A DNA stretch of 25,815 bases. Source: DATKDU01 sp035512595 (GTDB lineage Bacteria > Planctomycetota > Planctomycetia > Pirellulales > Pirellulaceae). The number at the start of each line of letters is the position of its first letter. Within the stretch, counting starts at the first letter, position 1. Of this stretch, positions 7,557 through 15,330 are shown piece by piece. The notes beneath the pieces are model-generated. The model had not been told where the DNA came from. It ran no database searches and worked only from the letters and a program-made list of their open reading frames with translations. The position numbers and the translations under genes were made by a program. The DNA lies in contig DATKDU010000381.1 in NCBI GenBank assembly GCA_035512595.1, positions 1 to 25,815 of the forward strand, given 5' to 3'.

Positions 7557-8471
7557 ATGGCAGGCTATGTGGAACTGTTCCGCCTGGGAAAAAGTTATGC
7601 GACCGCCCGCGGCCCGGCCGTGATCGTGCACGACTTCAGCCTGAATATCGAGCAGGGGGAGTTCGTGGCCTTGCTGGGCCATTCCGGCTGCGGCAAGAGC
7701 ACCGTGCTGAGCATGATCGCCGGGTTGAATTCGATCACTGCCGGCTCGATCGTCGTGGCCAATCGCGAGATTGACGGCCCCGGTCCGGACCGGGGGGTCG
7801 TGTTTCAGTCGCCGTGTCTCCTCCCCTGGATGACGGCGCTGGACAACGTCATGCTCGGCGTCAACCGCGTTTATCCGCAACTGTCCAGCCGGGAACGATT
7901 GGAGATCGGCCGGTATTACCTGGATCTGGTGGGGCTGGGGAACGATCTCTACCGCCGCGCGAGCGATCTTTCGCAAGGCATGCAGCAACGGGTCGGCATC
8001 GCCCGCGCCTTTGCCATCTCCCCCAAGATGCTGCTCCTGGACGAGCCGTTCGGCATGCTCGATTCGCTGACGCGCATGGACTTGCAGGAGGCGCTCTTGG
8101 ACCTGCTGGCGCTCGATCAGAAGACCACCTTGATGGTCACCCACGACGTGGACGAGGCGCTCTTCATGGCCGACCGCATCGTCATGATGACCAGCGGGCC
8201 GGCGGCAACGGTCGGCGAAATCCTGCCTGTGCCGTTTCCGCGGCCGCGCATCCGTCAGCGCGTGCTGGCGCATCCGGCTTACTATGACGTGCGCGAGCAG
8301 ATGATCCGCTTTCTGGAAGAGCAGGATCGTGCGGAGCAGGAAGATGTTCCCCTGCCCGCGCTCGGCGCCGGTGAGGAAACCTCGTCGGACAGCGCATCGA
8401 CCGCCCCCACTCCCAGCGGCGCGGGGGATGCTTCAGGCCCCGTCGCGGCGACGTCGTTACAGCTTTCCTAA
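7557..8471 (+). CDS. nrtD: Nitrate ABC transporter ATP-binding protein (NrtD-type)
   Basis: Second ABC ATPase, 304 residues. Walker A is GHSGCGKST (41-49), Walker B LLLDEP (159-164) and switch His196 (VTHDVDEA). The signature reads LSQGM (138-142) rather than LSGGM, so one composite ATP site may be less active. A C-terminal tail of about 50 residues rich in Ala, Ser, Pro and Glu follows the fold. It starts 36 bases after the nrtC stop, consistent with one operon. The C/D naming follows gene order and is the less certain part. Confidence 0.87.
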   Translation: MAGYVELFRLGKSYATARGPAVIVHDFSLNIEQGEFVALLGHSGCGKSTVLSMIAGLNSITAGSIVVANREIDGPGPDRGVVFQSPCLLPWMTALDNVMLGVNRVYPQLSSRERLEIGRYYLDLVGLGNDLYRRASDLSQGMQQRVGIARAFAISPKMLLLDEPFGMLDSLTRMDLQEALLDLLALDQKTTLMVTHDVDEALFMADRIVMMTSGPAATVGEILPVPFPRPRIRQRVLAHPAYYDVREQMIRFLEEQDRAEQEDVPLPALGAGEETSSDSASTAPTPSGAGDASGPVAATSLQLS

Positions 8472-8664
8472 TCGTCTAACATGCCGCACTCGGCACGCAC
8501 GGAACCGCGGTCGTTGCAAAACCGCGACAACCGTTGTCCCCCTCTACAGCCCGAGTACACGCGCTGCCGATACGATCCGAATGAGGCTGCTTCTGCCTCT
8601 GGGACCTCTCGATCTTTCAGGCGGCGGGGGTCAACCCAACCATTCTCTCATCGACGAGGAACGC

Positions 8665-10263
8665 ATGTTCGCGCGCCGCCTGCCTTGGGGCCCGAGTTTC
8701 TGGAGTGTGCTGGCGTTTTTCCTCTCCGCTGGAGTTGGGACGAGTCTTGCCGCCGCCGAAGAGGAGGGATACTTTTCCGGCCACTCTCGGAATCCACCGG
8801 TGGTCTTCGATGCCGGCGATACGTGGACTGTTAGCGACGATGAGGTTCCGATCCAGTCGCCGGTCCCCGCAGAATACGCGAGCGAATCGCTGGGTTTTGC
8901 GAGCACCGAATTCGCGACCGATGCCGCCGCACTTGAGTGCGACGAGAAGAAGATGGCGGCGCTTAACAAGGCGATGGCCGGGGCCTACAAGCCGCTGTTC
9001 TTCGACAACAACTTCGACTATCTGTGCGACGACTGCTGGTGCGACTGGTGGCTGGGTGACAATCTGAAGCGCAACGGCCTGGGCGACTGGGGCGTGCTGG
9101 ACATCGGCGGGCAGTACCGAGCCCGGTTGCACAACGAACGCAACATGCGCGGCTTGGGGCTCACCGGCCGCGACGACGATTTTCTGCTCCACCGCACGCG
9201 CCTGTTCGGCAACCTGGAAGTCGGTGATCGCTGGCGGTTTTACGCCGAGTACATCGACGCCGAGAGCAACTACGAGAATTTCCCGCCGCGGCCGATCGAA
9301 GTGAACCGCTCGGACATGCTGAACCTGTTTGTCGATGGGAAGCTGTTTGACGGCGACCGCGGCGACCTGTGGCTCCGCTTCGGCCGGCAAGAGTTATTGA
9401 ACGGCAATCAGCGATTGATCTCGCCGCTCGACTGGGCCAACACGCGGCGGAACTTCGAGGGGGTCAAGCTCTTCTGGAAGGGGGAGAACTGGGACATCGA
9501 CGCCTTCTGGACCAATCCGGTCGTCGTCGATCCGGTTCAATTCGACGCCCCCAATCAGAGCCAGGAGTTCTCCGGACTGTATGCCTCTTACAAGGGGTGC
9601 GCCAACCGCAACGTCGATCTGTACGCCCTCCGCTATCTCGAAACCGAAGGGACGACCTTCACGTTCAACACGTTCGGCGCTCGCTGGCAGGGGAGTGAAG
9701 ATGCCTGGCTGTGGGAAGTCGAAGGGGCTTATCAAGACGGTAACTTTGCGGGCAACGACCACGTCGCCGGCTTTTATGTGCTAGGCGGCGGGCGCAAGCT
9801 CGAGTCGCTGCCGTGGTCACCGGTGCTCTGGCTGTACTACGACTGGGCCAGCGGCGATGAGACCATCGGCAATGGCTTTCATCACCTGTTTCCGCTGGGG
9901 CACAAGTACCTCGGCTTCATGGACCTCTTCGGCCGCCGCAACCTGGAGGACCTCAACTTCCAGCTCACGATGAAGCCCGCCGAGAAGCTGACCGTCCTGC
10001 TCTGGCACCATATCTTCTGGCGGCAGGATGGCGACGACGTCCCTTACGGCGTGACGATGGCCCCCTTCGTCAACAATCCCGCCGGCAGCCAGTACCTGGG
10101 CCAGGAGCTCGATCTGCTCTTCACCTGGGCGTTCCATCCGCGGCAGGAGCTCGTCTTCGGCTACTCCCACTTCTGGCACGGCAGCTTTTACGACACCAAT
10201 CCGGACGTGCCGTTTGCCGGCGATGCCGACTTCTTCTACACGCACTATCAGATCAATTGGTGA
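8665..10263 (+). CDS. Outer-membrane beta-barrel porin, Alginate_exp family
   Basis: Predicted outer-membrane channel, 532 residues from ATG 8665, which has GAGGA at 8655-8659. A signal peptide spans residues 1-29 (Arg-rich start, then FWSVLAFFLSAGVGTSLA). A short linker and a Cys/Trp-rich segment (YLCDDCWCDWWLGD) precede the barrel, which begins near IGGQYRARLHNERN and carries alternating strands with the family-like LFGNLEVGDRWRFYAEYIDA and LWLRFGRQELLNGNQRLISPLDW. The protein ends in ...YQINW, an aromatic terminus typical of proteins assembled by the BAM machinery. It lies 193 bases after nrtD on the same strand, with no terminator seen between them, so it may give the nitrate transporter its outer-membrane entry. 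Substrate specificity is not shown by sequence; alginate export itself is not implied. Confidence 0.82.
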   Translation: MFARRLPWGPSFWSVLAFFLSAGVGTSLAAAEEEGYFSGHSRNPPVVFDAGDTWTVSDDEVPIQSPVPAEYASESLGFASTEFATDAAALECDEKKMAALNKAMAGAYKPLFFDNNFDYLCDDCWCDWWLGDNLKRNGLGDWGVLDIGGQYRARLHNERNMRGLGLTGRDDDFLLHRTRLFGNLEVGDRWRFYAEYIDAESNYENFPPRPIEVNRSDMLNLFVDGKLFDGDRGDLWLRFGRQELLNGNQRLISPLDWANTRRNFEGVKLFWKGENWDIDAFWTNPVVVDPVQFDAPNQSQEFSGLYASYKGCANRNVDLYALRYLETEGTTFTFNTFGARWQGSEDAWLWEVEGAYQDGNFAGNDHVAGFYVLGGGRKLESLPWSPVLWLYYDWASGDETIGNGFHHLFPLGHKYLGFMDLFGRRNLEDLNFQLTMKPAEKLTVLLWHHIFWRQDGDDVPYGVTMAPFVNNPAGSQYLGQELDLLFTWAFHPRQELVFGYSHFWHGSFYDTNPDVPFAGDADFFYTHYQINW

Positions 10264-10297
10264 GTGGTGAGTGGTGCGTGGTGAGTGTGTGTAAAAC

Positions 10298-10423
10298 AAT
10301 CGGCGGAGTGATTTCCGATCAATGCAAAATGACAAATGCAAAAGTCAAAATGTGCCTGGGAAATGAGCCTGCTGACTTTTGCATTTTGCATTTTGCAATA
10401 GTCTTTTTGCCTTTCCGCCGATT
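10298..10423. repeat. Nested intergenic palindrome, A+T-rich
   Basis: 25-base arms (10323-10347 and 10373-10397) pair at 23 of 25 positions. They are built from a TGCAAAA 7-mer repeated in each arm. Outside them, AATCGGCGGA (10298-10307) pairs exactly with TCCGCCGATT (10414-10423). The whole follows the porin stop and could act as a transcription end, though no clean T-tract terminator is present. Base composition is far from that of the surrounding genes. The start of this gap also holds GTGAGTGGT-type tandem repeats (10261-10290). Confidence 0.75.
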
Positions 10424-10470
10424 CATTCCTCACGCTCTGAGTGGTGAACTGCGGAGTCGAAACTGCGGAC

Positions 10471-10680
10471 TTAGATCCACCACTCCAGCGCGACCAGCGC
10501 GACGAAGATGACCCCCATGAAGACGAGCATCCACACGGCCGTCCGCCAGGCGTGCTGAAGGATGGGGATCAACAGCTCGTGCCGCGTCGCACCGTACACG
10601 AGGCTGACCGCCACCAGGAGCGGCAGCATGTACCAGATCTGCGGAGCGAGCAGGGCGGCGAGGGGAAGCGGAAGATTCAT
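10471..10680 (-). CDS. Small membrane protein, unknown function
   Basis: 69 residues from ATG 10680, which follows the palindrome at 10703-10764; a longer upstream reading frame would have to run through that repeat, so it is rejected. Two transmembrane segments are evident: IWYMLPLLVAVSLVYGA and AVWMLVFMGVIFVALVALEW, with a charged loop (TRHELLIPILQHAWR). It is downstream of, and probably co-transcribed with, the membrane protein at 10766-11344. I recognise no family. Confidence 0.7.
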   Translation of the reverse strand: MNLPLPLAALLAPQIWYMLPLLVAVSLVYGATRHELLIPILQHAWRTAVWMLVFMGVIFVALVALEWWI

Positions 10681-10702
10681 GGAATTTTCGGGGTTACTCG
10701 AA

Positions 10703-10764
10703 GTGCAGAATGCAGAATGCAGAATGATACGTAACTCTGCACTCTGCATTTTGCACTCTGCATT
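10703..10764. repeat. Intergenic palindrome built of TGCAGAA 7-mers
   Basis: The left arm has three perfect tandem TGCAGAA units (10704-10724). The right arm (10735-10764) is the inverse of TGCAGAG/TGCAAAA units. It fills nearly the whole gap between two co-directional genes, ending 1 base before the stop of the upstream one. Its 7-mer is one base different from the TGCAAAA unit at 10323-10397, so the two are probably the same repeat family. Confidence 0.7.
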
Positions 10765-10765
10765 A

Positions 10766-11344
10766 TTAGGACTGCTTCTTCTTATCGTCTCCCTCTCCGG
10801 GAGGCCGCTTCTTCTCATCCACCGGCTCGCTGAGTGCCGGCCCGGCAAGCGCATCGTAGATCGCCAGGATGTTGAGCAGGCCGGCGACCATCGTGTACAG
10901 CGTTCCCAATTCGAAACGGACGTTCAGCCGCTTATGCCATTCGGGGAGCGTGTTGGCAATTTGTCCGGCGTCGTGTATGTTTCCGCCGCGAGGGCTCGGC
11001 TTCGGAGGGGCCATGAAGTACCCGCCGATGGGCCCCTCCGGGCGCTTGGCCGCAATGGCCTGAACGATCGCCGGCGCCGCGGGCAAGCCGACTCCCAATT
11101 GCAGCGCATACTGCCAACGATGGTCCTCCTGGGTCCAGTTGGCATACACAACCTTTCCCTCCCCCAGCGTGAGCCCGAAGAAGTAGGTTCCCAGGATGCA
11201 GACCATGAACAGCATCCCTTTGGCATGCCGACGCTGGTAAAAGTGACCCAGGCCGGGCCACAACCAGGCCAAAAACCCCGCCAGCGCGGGATCGCGCAGG
11301 TCGATCTCCAGGGCCTGTTCGCCTGCCGTATTGGGGTTGCTCAT
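10766..11344 (-). CDS. Membrane protein with TM2-like start, possible DUF6677 family
   Basis: 192 residues. The N-terminus (DPALAGFLAWLWPGLGHFYQRRHAKGMLFMVCILGTYFFG) resembles the GxGxFYxGrxxxG pattern of TM2-type proteins, with two helices. A middle loop rich in Pro and Gly follows, then another helix (TLYTMVAGLLNILAIYDALAG) and a Lys/Glu-rich cytoplasmic tail. I associate this arrangement with a planctomycete family of unknown function (DUF6677), from memory only. It is divergent from the lipoprotein gene at 11541, so the roughly 200-base gap between them should carry two promoters; none is clear. Confidence 0.75.
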   Translation of the reverse strand: MSNPNTAGEQALEIDLRDPALAGFLAWLWPGLGHFYQRRHAKGMLFMVCILGTYFFGLTLGEGKVVYANWTQEDHRWQYALQLGVGLPAAPAIVQAIAAKRPEGPIGGYFMAPPKPSPRGGNIHDAGQIANTLPEWHKRLNVRFELGTLYTMVAGLLNILAIYDALAGPALSEPVDEKKRPPGEGDDKKKQS

Positions 11345-11540
11345 GGCTCGTACCTGCGGAAGGAATAGGTCAAAGGGCTCATTCTATCCGGTCCGCGCTC
11401 CTCGAACAGGGCAATTGGCGCCACTGGCCTATTCGCCCGCTGTCCGGCGATCTTGCGCCGCACCGGGAGCCAAGTGGCATTTGCTACGGCAGTCGGTATC
11501 ATGCACGCTGTTTTTTCGGGGCGCGTGCGGAGAAAGAGTC

Positions 11541-12326
11541 ATGCGGCATTGGCCATGGGTGCTTCTGACCCTGGGATTGGTGCTCCCCGGCTGCGGCAGT
11601 CCCTCCGATTCCAAACAACCCCAACCGGGTTCGAAGCCGGCCGTCAAAAGTCCCGCCGCGCTGAAAACCTATGCTGCCGGCGATTTGCCCGCCGTTTCCG
11701 AAACGCGGCTGGTCCTGGATGGCTATCGCGTCGAACTGTCGCCGCCGGAAGGGTGGAAGGTGCTGCCGCGCGATTCCAAGTACCTGATCCGGCTCGTGAA
11801 AGGGACCCGCGATAATTCGCTCCCCCGCCTCACGGTTGTTGCGGAACCTGCGCCGGAGGGAATGGCCGACGTGACGGCGGAGAATGTGGCGGAATTCGTC
11901 AGGCAAAGGGAGCAGCAGTCGGCAGCGGTGCCCGGGCGCAAAATCCTCGAACCAGACCGGCCGATCGTTGTGGGGGATTATGCCTGGTCGCGGCATGTGC
12001 GGCAATTGAGTGCCCGCGGCAGCAGCAGCGGGTTGGCGGCGGTGCAGTCGCTGGCGACCGCCCGCGGCGGCCGGCTGTATGTCATTGAGCTGACCGTCGA
12101 GACCCCCGGAGACTCCAGCGACGACTTTGCCAAGGCGGTCCTGGCCCATCGTGATGCGGCCTATGCGCTCGCGGCGAATTGGAAATTCATCGGGGCGGCG
12201 GCCGAGCCGGCGGCAACTGCACCGGACAAAGAGGAATCGCCGCCGGAATCCGCTCCAGCCAAGAGCGGAGCGACTGGAGAGAATCCGGCTCCCGCCGATC
12301 CTTCGCCGGAAAAGAACCCCGACTAG
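11541..12326 (+). CDS. Lipoprotein, unknown function
   Basis: 261 residues from ATG 11541, chosen because GGAG lies 8 bases upstream and a lipoprotein signal follows at once (RHWPWVLLTLGLVLPGC, lipidated Cys18). A longer upstream frame would bury the signal. After a Ser/Pro/Gln-rich linker there is one globular domain of about 160 residues (DGYRVELSPPEGWKVLPRDS ... LYVIELTVETPGDSSDD), then a Pro/Ala/Glu tail. The middle is reminiscent of proteins that contain a 'YxxxxPxGW' surface-lipoprotein motif, but no function can be assigned. Confidence 0.75.
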   Translation: MRHWPWVLLTLGLVLPGCGSPSDSKQPQPGSKPAVKSPAALKTYAAGDLPAVSETRLVLDGYRVELSPPEGWKVLPRDSKYLIRLVKGTRDNSLPRLTVVAEPAPEGMADVTAENVAEFVRQREQQSAAVPGRKILEPDRPIVVGDYAWSRHVRQLSARGSSSGLAAVQSLATARGGRLYVIELTVETPGDSSDDFAKAVLAHRDAAYALAANWKFIGAAAEPAATAPDKEESPPESAPAKSGATGENPAPADPSPEKNPD

Positions 12327-12399
12327 CCCTTGCAATCGGCCGCATCCTCGCCGATTCTGCACACTCTCGCCCGCCAATCCGCTTTCGACGCAGTGCAAC

Positions 12400-12615
12400 A
12401 TGGACGAACAAACCAAGCAGCAACTGATGGTCGGTGTGGTGTTTTTCAACGTGACGCTGATCGGTTACATGGCCTACCAGTTTCTGATCGTGCAGAACAT
12501 GTTTGTCGTACCGGTCAATTACGGACAGGTCTTTTTCCATCTGGCCATCGGCGCCGGCATCGCGCTCGTTCCGGGCATCATCGGCTTCTTCGTCGGCCGG
12601 ATGATGTATAAGTAG
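12400..12615 (+). CDS. Small two-helix membrane protein, unknown function
   Basis: 71 residues from ATG 12400. Two hydrophobic segments (LMVGVVFFNVTLIGYMAYQFLI and FFHLAIGAGIALVPGIIGFFVG) flank a short loop (NMFVVPVNYGQ). It ends in GRMMYK and a TAG stop that forms part of GTAGCC. A longer in-frame extension upstream would overlap the lipoprotein gene in another frame and is not credible. No family recognised. Confidence 0.65.
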   Translation: MDEQTKQQLMVGVVFFNVTLIGYMAYQFLIVQNMFVVPVNYGQVFFHLAIGAGIALVPGIIGFFVGRMMYK

Positions 12616-12724
12616 CCCCTCGGACTGCAAATCATTTGGCGCTCCGTAGCGCGCTGACCAACGCCCTCATACGGCTCTGTGCCGGCATTCTTTCCGGCAG
12701 TGGCGAAGGAGAGTGTGCGGCTAC
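12612..12724. repeat. Possible GTAGCC...GGCTAC element joining two convergent stop codons
   Basis: The segment between two convergent genes begins GTAGCC and ends GGCTAC, and each gene's TAG stop is part of that terminus. Internal hairpins occur at 12639-12652 (GCGCT, CCGT, AGCGC) and in GCCGGCATTCTTTCCGGC. The outer match is only 6 bases, so chance is possible. Confidence 0.35.
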
Positions 12725-13050
12725 CGCCCCGCAGCCGGCTCATGATGCTTGGGGACCATCGTCGGCGGGGCCTTTTCGGGGCTGGGGAAGCGCGAGGAGT
12801 AGAGCAGCTTCTCCCACCACCGCGCCGGCCGCAGCCGCGGATCGTCGCTGGCCACCTGCCGCTGTTTGCCGCGGCGGGTGAGGACCTTGAGCTGCCCTTC
12901 CGGCAGGACCTCCAGCACGGTCCAGAACTTTTTGACCTGGTACCAGTATCCTTCGCCGTGGGTCTCAGGCTGAATCGCCTCGGCCCGCGGACCGGGGTGT
13001 CCGCTGTGTTTTTCGGCTACGTAGATGATGCGGTCGCCAGCGTGATACAT
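12721..13050 (-). CDS. Conserved hypothetical protein
   Basis: 109 residues. It begins MYHAGDRIIYVAEKHSGHPGPRA and continues with a basic middle (YQVKKFWTVLEVLPEGQLKVLTRRGKQRQV) and DDPRLRPARWWEKLLYSSRFP. The beta-rich, basic N-terminal half resembles a small SH3-like or KOW-like barrel, which is inference only. Codon use fits the neighbours and the strand is convergent with the small membrane protein. I know similar proteins from planctomycetes but no function. Confidence 0.7.
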   Translation of the reverse strand: MYHAGDRIIYVAEKHSGHPGPRAEAIQPETHGEGYWYQVKKFWTVLEVLPEGQLKVLTRRGKQRQVASDDPRLRPARWWEKLLYSSRFPSPEKAPPTMVPKHHEPAAGR

Positions 13051-13298
13051 GGTCTTCGTGTTCCGGTGGCATTAAGGCGGGGAAGTCCGTTGTCCGCAGC
13101 AATCCCAATGCCAGTCGCGGGTGTATATCTTACGTCGTACGGCCAGGGCGAGCAACAGAAGTTGCCTGGTAGCCGGCCGGGTAGGCGCATAACTCTGGCT
13201 CGCCTGACCGTCAGGCGGTAGAATTGGCCTTGGCGATGGAAGGCCATCCTCGCCGGCGATTCGACCACTTACCGTATCTCCCGTTCAAGGAGCAATCG

Positions 13299-13958
13299 AT
13301 GCACAAATTGGCTCTGGCTTTAGCTCTAGCCGCTCTCCCCGCTCTGGCAAATGCCGGCGAGATCAGCGGCAATTACCTGGAAGCTCGCACTTGCCAGGTT
13401 TACACCGGCCCCTGCTTCGCCAATGCCGAGATCAACCTCGTCGGCAAAGAGGCCCTGATGGCGTGGAACATCGAGGAGGGAGCCCGCGATGGCGTCGATC
13501 TGTCGGGTCTGAGCGTCGTCGTCGTCGTGGCGGGGTCCGATACCCTGGCGGACAAAGGGGTCAACGATCCCAAGACGATCAAGAGCGTGATCATCGTCGA
13601 TGACAAGGCGACGAGCGAGCAGCGGGACGCGCTGATCGCCTTCGCCAAGGATCATGCCGGCCGTGGTGCGGAGAAGGTCGTCCGCATCGACTCCGCTCCC
13701 ATCGAGATGTCGCTGGATACGGTCGAGCTGACCGGCAGCCTCAAGGCGGGGAGCACCGTCAAGCTGGTGACCCGCAAGTGCGGCCAGGGGGACTGCATCT
13801 GTGCCAATGAGACGGCCTACTATCCGCCGCTGGCCCAGGTGACCAACTACGCCCCCGGCGTGGCGATCGAAGGGTCGTACACCGGCAAGGGACTCGGCGG
13901 CACTTGGAGCATTCCCGACAGCCGCAGCGCGTACATGGGGACGTTCAACTACGAGTAG
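13299..13958 (+). CDS. Secreted DUF1326 protein
   Basis: 219 residues from ATG 13299, with AAGGA 7 bases upstream. A Sec signal peptide is clear (MHKLALALALAALPALANA, cut before Gly20). The mature protein opens with GEISGNYLEARTCQVYTGPC and has GVDLSGLSVVVVVAG and VIIVDDKATSEQRDALIAFA, which match the DUF1326 pattern. Six cysteines are visible (TCQVYTGPC, KCGQGDCIC), and the spacing of the last three invites metal or disulfide binding. The biochemical role of DUF1326 is unknown. A strong terminator follows 27 bases after the stop, so this gene is probably a single transcription unit. Confidence 0.85.
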   Translation: MHKLALALALAALPALANAGEISGNYLEARTCQVYTGPCFANAEINLVGKEALMAWNIEEGARDGVDLSGLSVVVVVAGSDTLADKGVNDPKTIKSVIIVDDKATSEQRDALIAFAKDHAGRGAEKVVRIDSAPIEMSLDTVELTGSLKAGSTVKLVTRKCGQGDCICANETAYYPPLAQVTNYAPGVAIEGSYTGKGLGGTWSIPDSRSAYMGTFNYE

Positions 13959-13985
13959 CTGCCGCTGAAGACGCGAAATGCGAAT

Positions 13986-14016
13986 GCCGTCGCGGCAAAT
14001 GCCGCGACGGCTTTTT
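13986..14016 (+). terminator. Rho-independent terminator of the DUF1326 gene
   Basis: A perfect 11-base GC-rich stem (GCCGTCGCGGC at 13986-13996, GCCGCGACGGC at 14001-14011) with a 4-base loop is followed by five T residues at 14012-14016. It sits 27 bases after the stop codon. Confidence 0.9.
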
Positions 14017-14244
14017 CATGCGCGAAACGATCCGCATCTTATGCCCTCGTTCCCAGGCTCCAGCCTGACAGCGCGCTAACGCGAGGCTCTGCCTCGCCGG
14101 GCCAGCCGAAGATTTGCGAAAAGCGAGCGCCCGCAGCCCCGCATCGAGGCGGAGCCTCGGGTTATTGCGTTACGAGGCAGAGCCTCGTAACGAGTGCTCA
14201 TGCCGCGACGGCATTTTTCATGCGCGAAATGATCCGCATCTTAT
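13999..14244. repeat. Duplicated half-terminator enclosing palindromic repeats
   Basis: A 44-45-base direct repeat (13999-14042 and 14200-14244) holds the right arm of the terminator and the sequence just after it; the copies differ at about three positions. The second copy has lost the left stem arm. Between them lie palindromes: CAGGCTCCAGCCTG (14054-14067), GCGAGGC/GCCTCGC (14081-14097), CGAGGCGGAGCCTCG (14145-14159) and a perfect 11-base stem (14168-14178 with 14182-14192, loop AGA). No gene is visible in the 13959-14269 gap. Confidence 0.8.
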
Positions 14245-14269
14245 CCGCGCATTCCGCGAAATCCGCGGT

Positions 14270-15103
14270 TTATTCCTCTTTCTTTTCGTCAGATGCCTTC
14301 TCGGCCGGCTTATCCTCGGATGTCTCAGCCGGCTTGTCCGCCCCCGCCTTCTTTTCCTCCGCCTTCTCGCTGCCGCGGGGCTTCTTCTTCACTTCACCGA
14401 GCACCTCGGCGGCTGAGACGCTGACCTCCCGCGTCCAGACGGTCCCCTTCTGGTTCTTCACGTGCCAGCCGCGAAGCTCCACCTTGTCTCCCGGCTGAGC
14501 GAGCCGCAGGTCGGTTAGATCGACGGAGACTTGCACAGTGTCAGCCAGCTCGGCCGTTACGGTGCCGTTGCGGCAATTCACCGTCAGCTCGCCTTTGCGG
14601 CCGATCTTGGTGATCAGACCGGTGACGCGGCAGCGGACCACATCGGGACGGGCTTGCTTCTTGGGCTTTTCCTTCGGATTGTCGTCGGAAAACAGGCCCC
14701 CCGTATTGCCGCCGGCCGCTTCGGGGTAGATGCCGACCTCGATTCCTTCGCGCGGCGAGGTGACGACGATCTGCTCCAGCTTCTCCTGAAGCTCCCCGCG
14801 CTTGTTGACGGTCCCTTCGAACTGCACCAGCATGCCGCTCTTGAGGAAGCTCCTGTCCGCTTTGCCGCTGAAGGAGACTTTCATCTCCTGGGGCCGCCCT
14901 TCCAGCCGCACCAGCCACTTGTCCCCCGCCGCTGTGGCGATCTGTAGGACGCCGGGGCCGATCTGCTCGAGCGTGCCAGCCAGCTCCACGTTTTCCCGCA
15001 TCTCGCGGGGAACATCGGGCGCCCGCTGGGCGACGGCCGTCCCGGCGGCCAGGAGTACCAGCAGCGCGGGCACCCACAGCGGGAATCGAAGGGGAGTATT
15101 CAT
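14270..15103 (-). CDS. Secreted protein with Lys/Glu-rich tail, unknown function
   Basis: 277 residues from ATG 15103; an in-frame ATG at 15112 is an alternative. A signal peptide is visible (RFPLWVPALLVLLAAGTAVA, cut near AQRAP). The mature part looks like repeated small beta domains of an OB or nucleotide-binding-free kind: one around VELAGTLEQIGPGVLQIATAA, another around RCRVTGLITKIGRKGELTV. The last 45 residues are a charged linker of Lys, Glu and Ala (PAETSEDKPAEKASDEKKEE). No enzyme motif was recognised. It is divergent from the PSD1 gene; the 15104-15330 gap has no gene and no promoter I can defend. Confidence 0.7.
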   Translation of the reverse strand: MNTPLRFPLWVPALLVLLAAGTAVAQRAPDVPREMRENVELAGTLEQIGPGVLQIATAAGDKWLVRLEGRPQEMKVSFSGKADRSFLKSGMLVQFEGTVNKRGELQEKLEQIVVTSPREGIEVGIYPEAAGGNTGGLFSDDNPKEKPKKQARPDVVRCRVTGLITKIGRKGELTVNCRNGTVTAELADTVQVSVDLTDLRLAQPGDKVELRGWHVKNQKGTVWTREVSVSAAEVLGEVKKKPRGSEKAEEKKAGADKPAETSEDKPAEKASDEKKEE

Positions 15104-15330
15104 GATCACCATCGTGGGAGAGGGTTTCGCCCCATTCCTTAAGCGATTGGACGGGCCGAACGTACTTATGGTCAGGCTACCCCCGCGGCCCCGCTGCCGC
15201 CAGCTCGGTCCCGCCATTGGCGTCAGCCTCTGCTTTTCCCGCCGCTGGCTTGCTCTAACCCTCGCATCGACCGATACTTATAGTTCGTCGCAGGGCGGCC
15301 ATCCCGGCCGCCGACGCCAGAGGTGTGTGC

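Noticed and set aside
10704..10764. CRISPR-like array because of regular 7-base units
   Set aside because: Units are tandem and arranged as inverted arms with no spacers, and no cas genes are present.
10680..10854. Upstream extension of the small membrane protein to 127 residues
   Set aside because: The extra residues are a translation of the TGCAGAA palindrome plus the end of another gene in a different frame.
12519..12743. A 74-codon minus-strand gene
   Set aside because: It runs through the intergenic repeat-like segment and overlaps two better-supported genes; no start signal.
14043..14199. A tRNA or structured RNA gene in the palindromic cluster
   Set aside because: The stems are independent simple hairpins of repeat type; no cloverleaf or T-loop consensus could be drawn.
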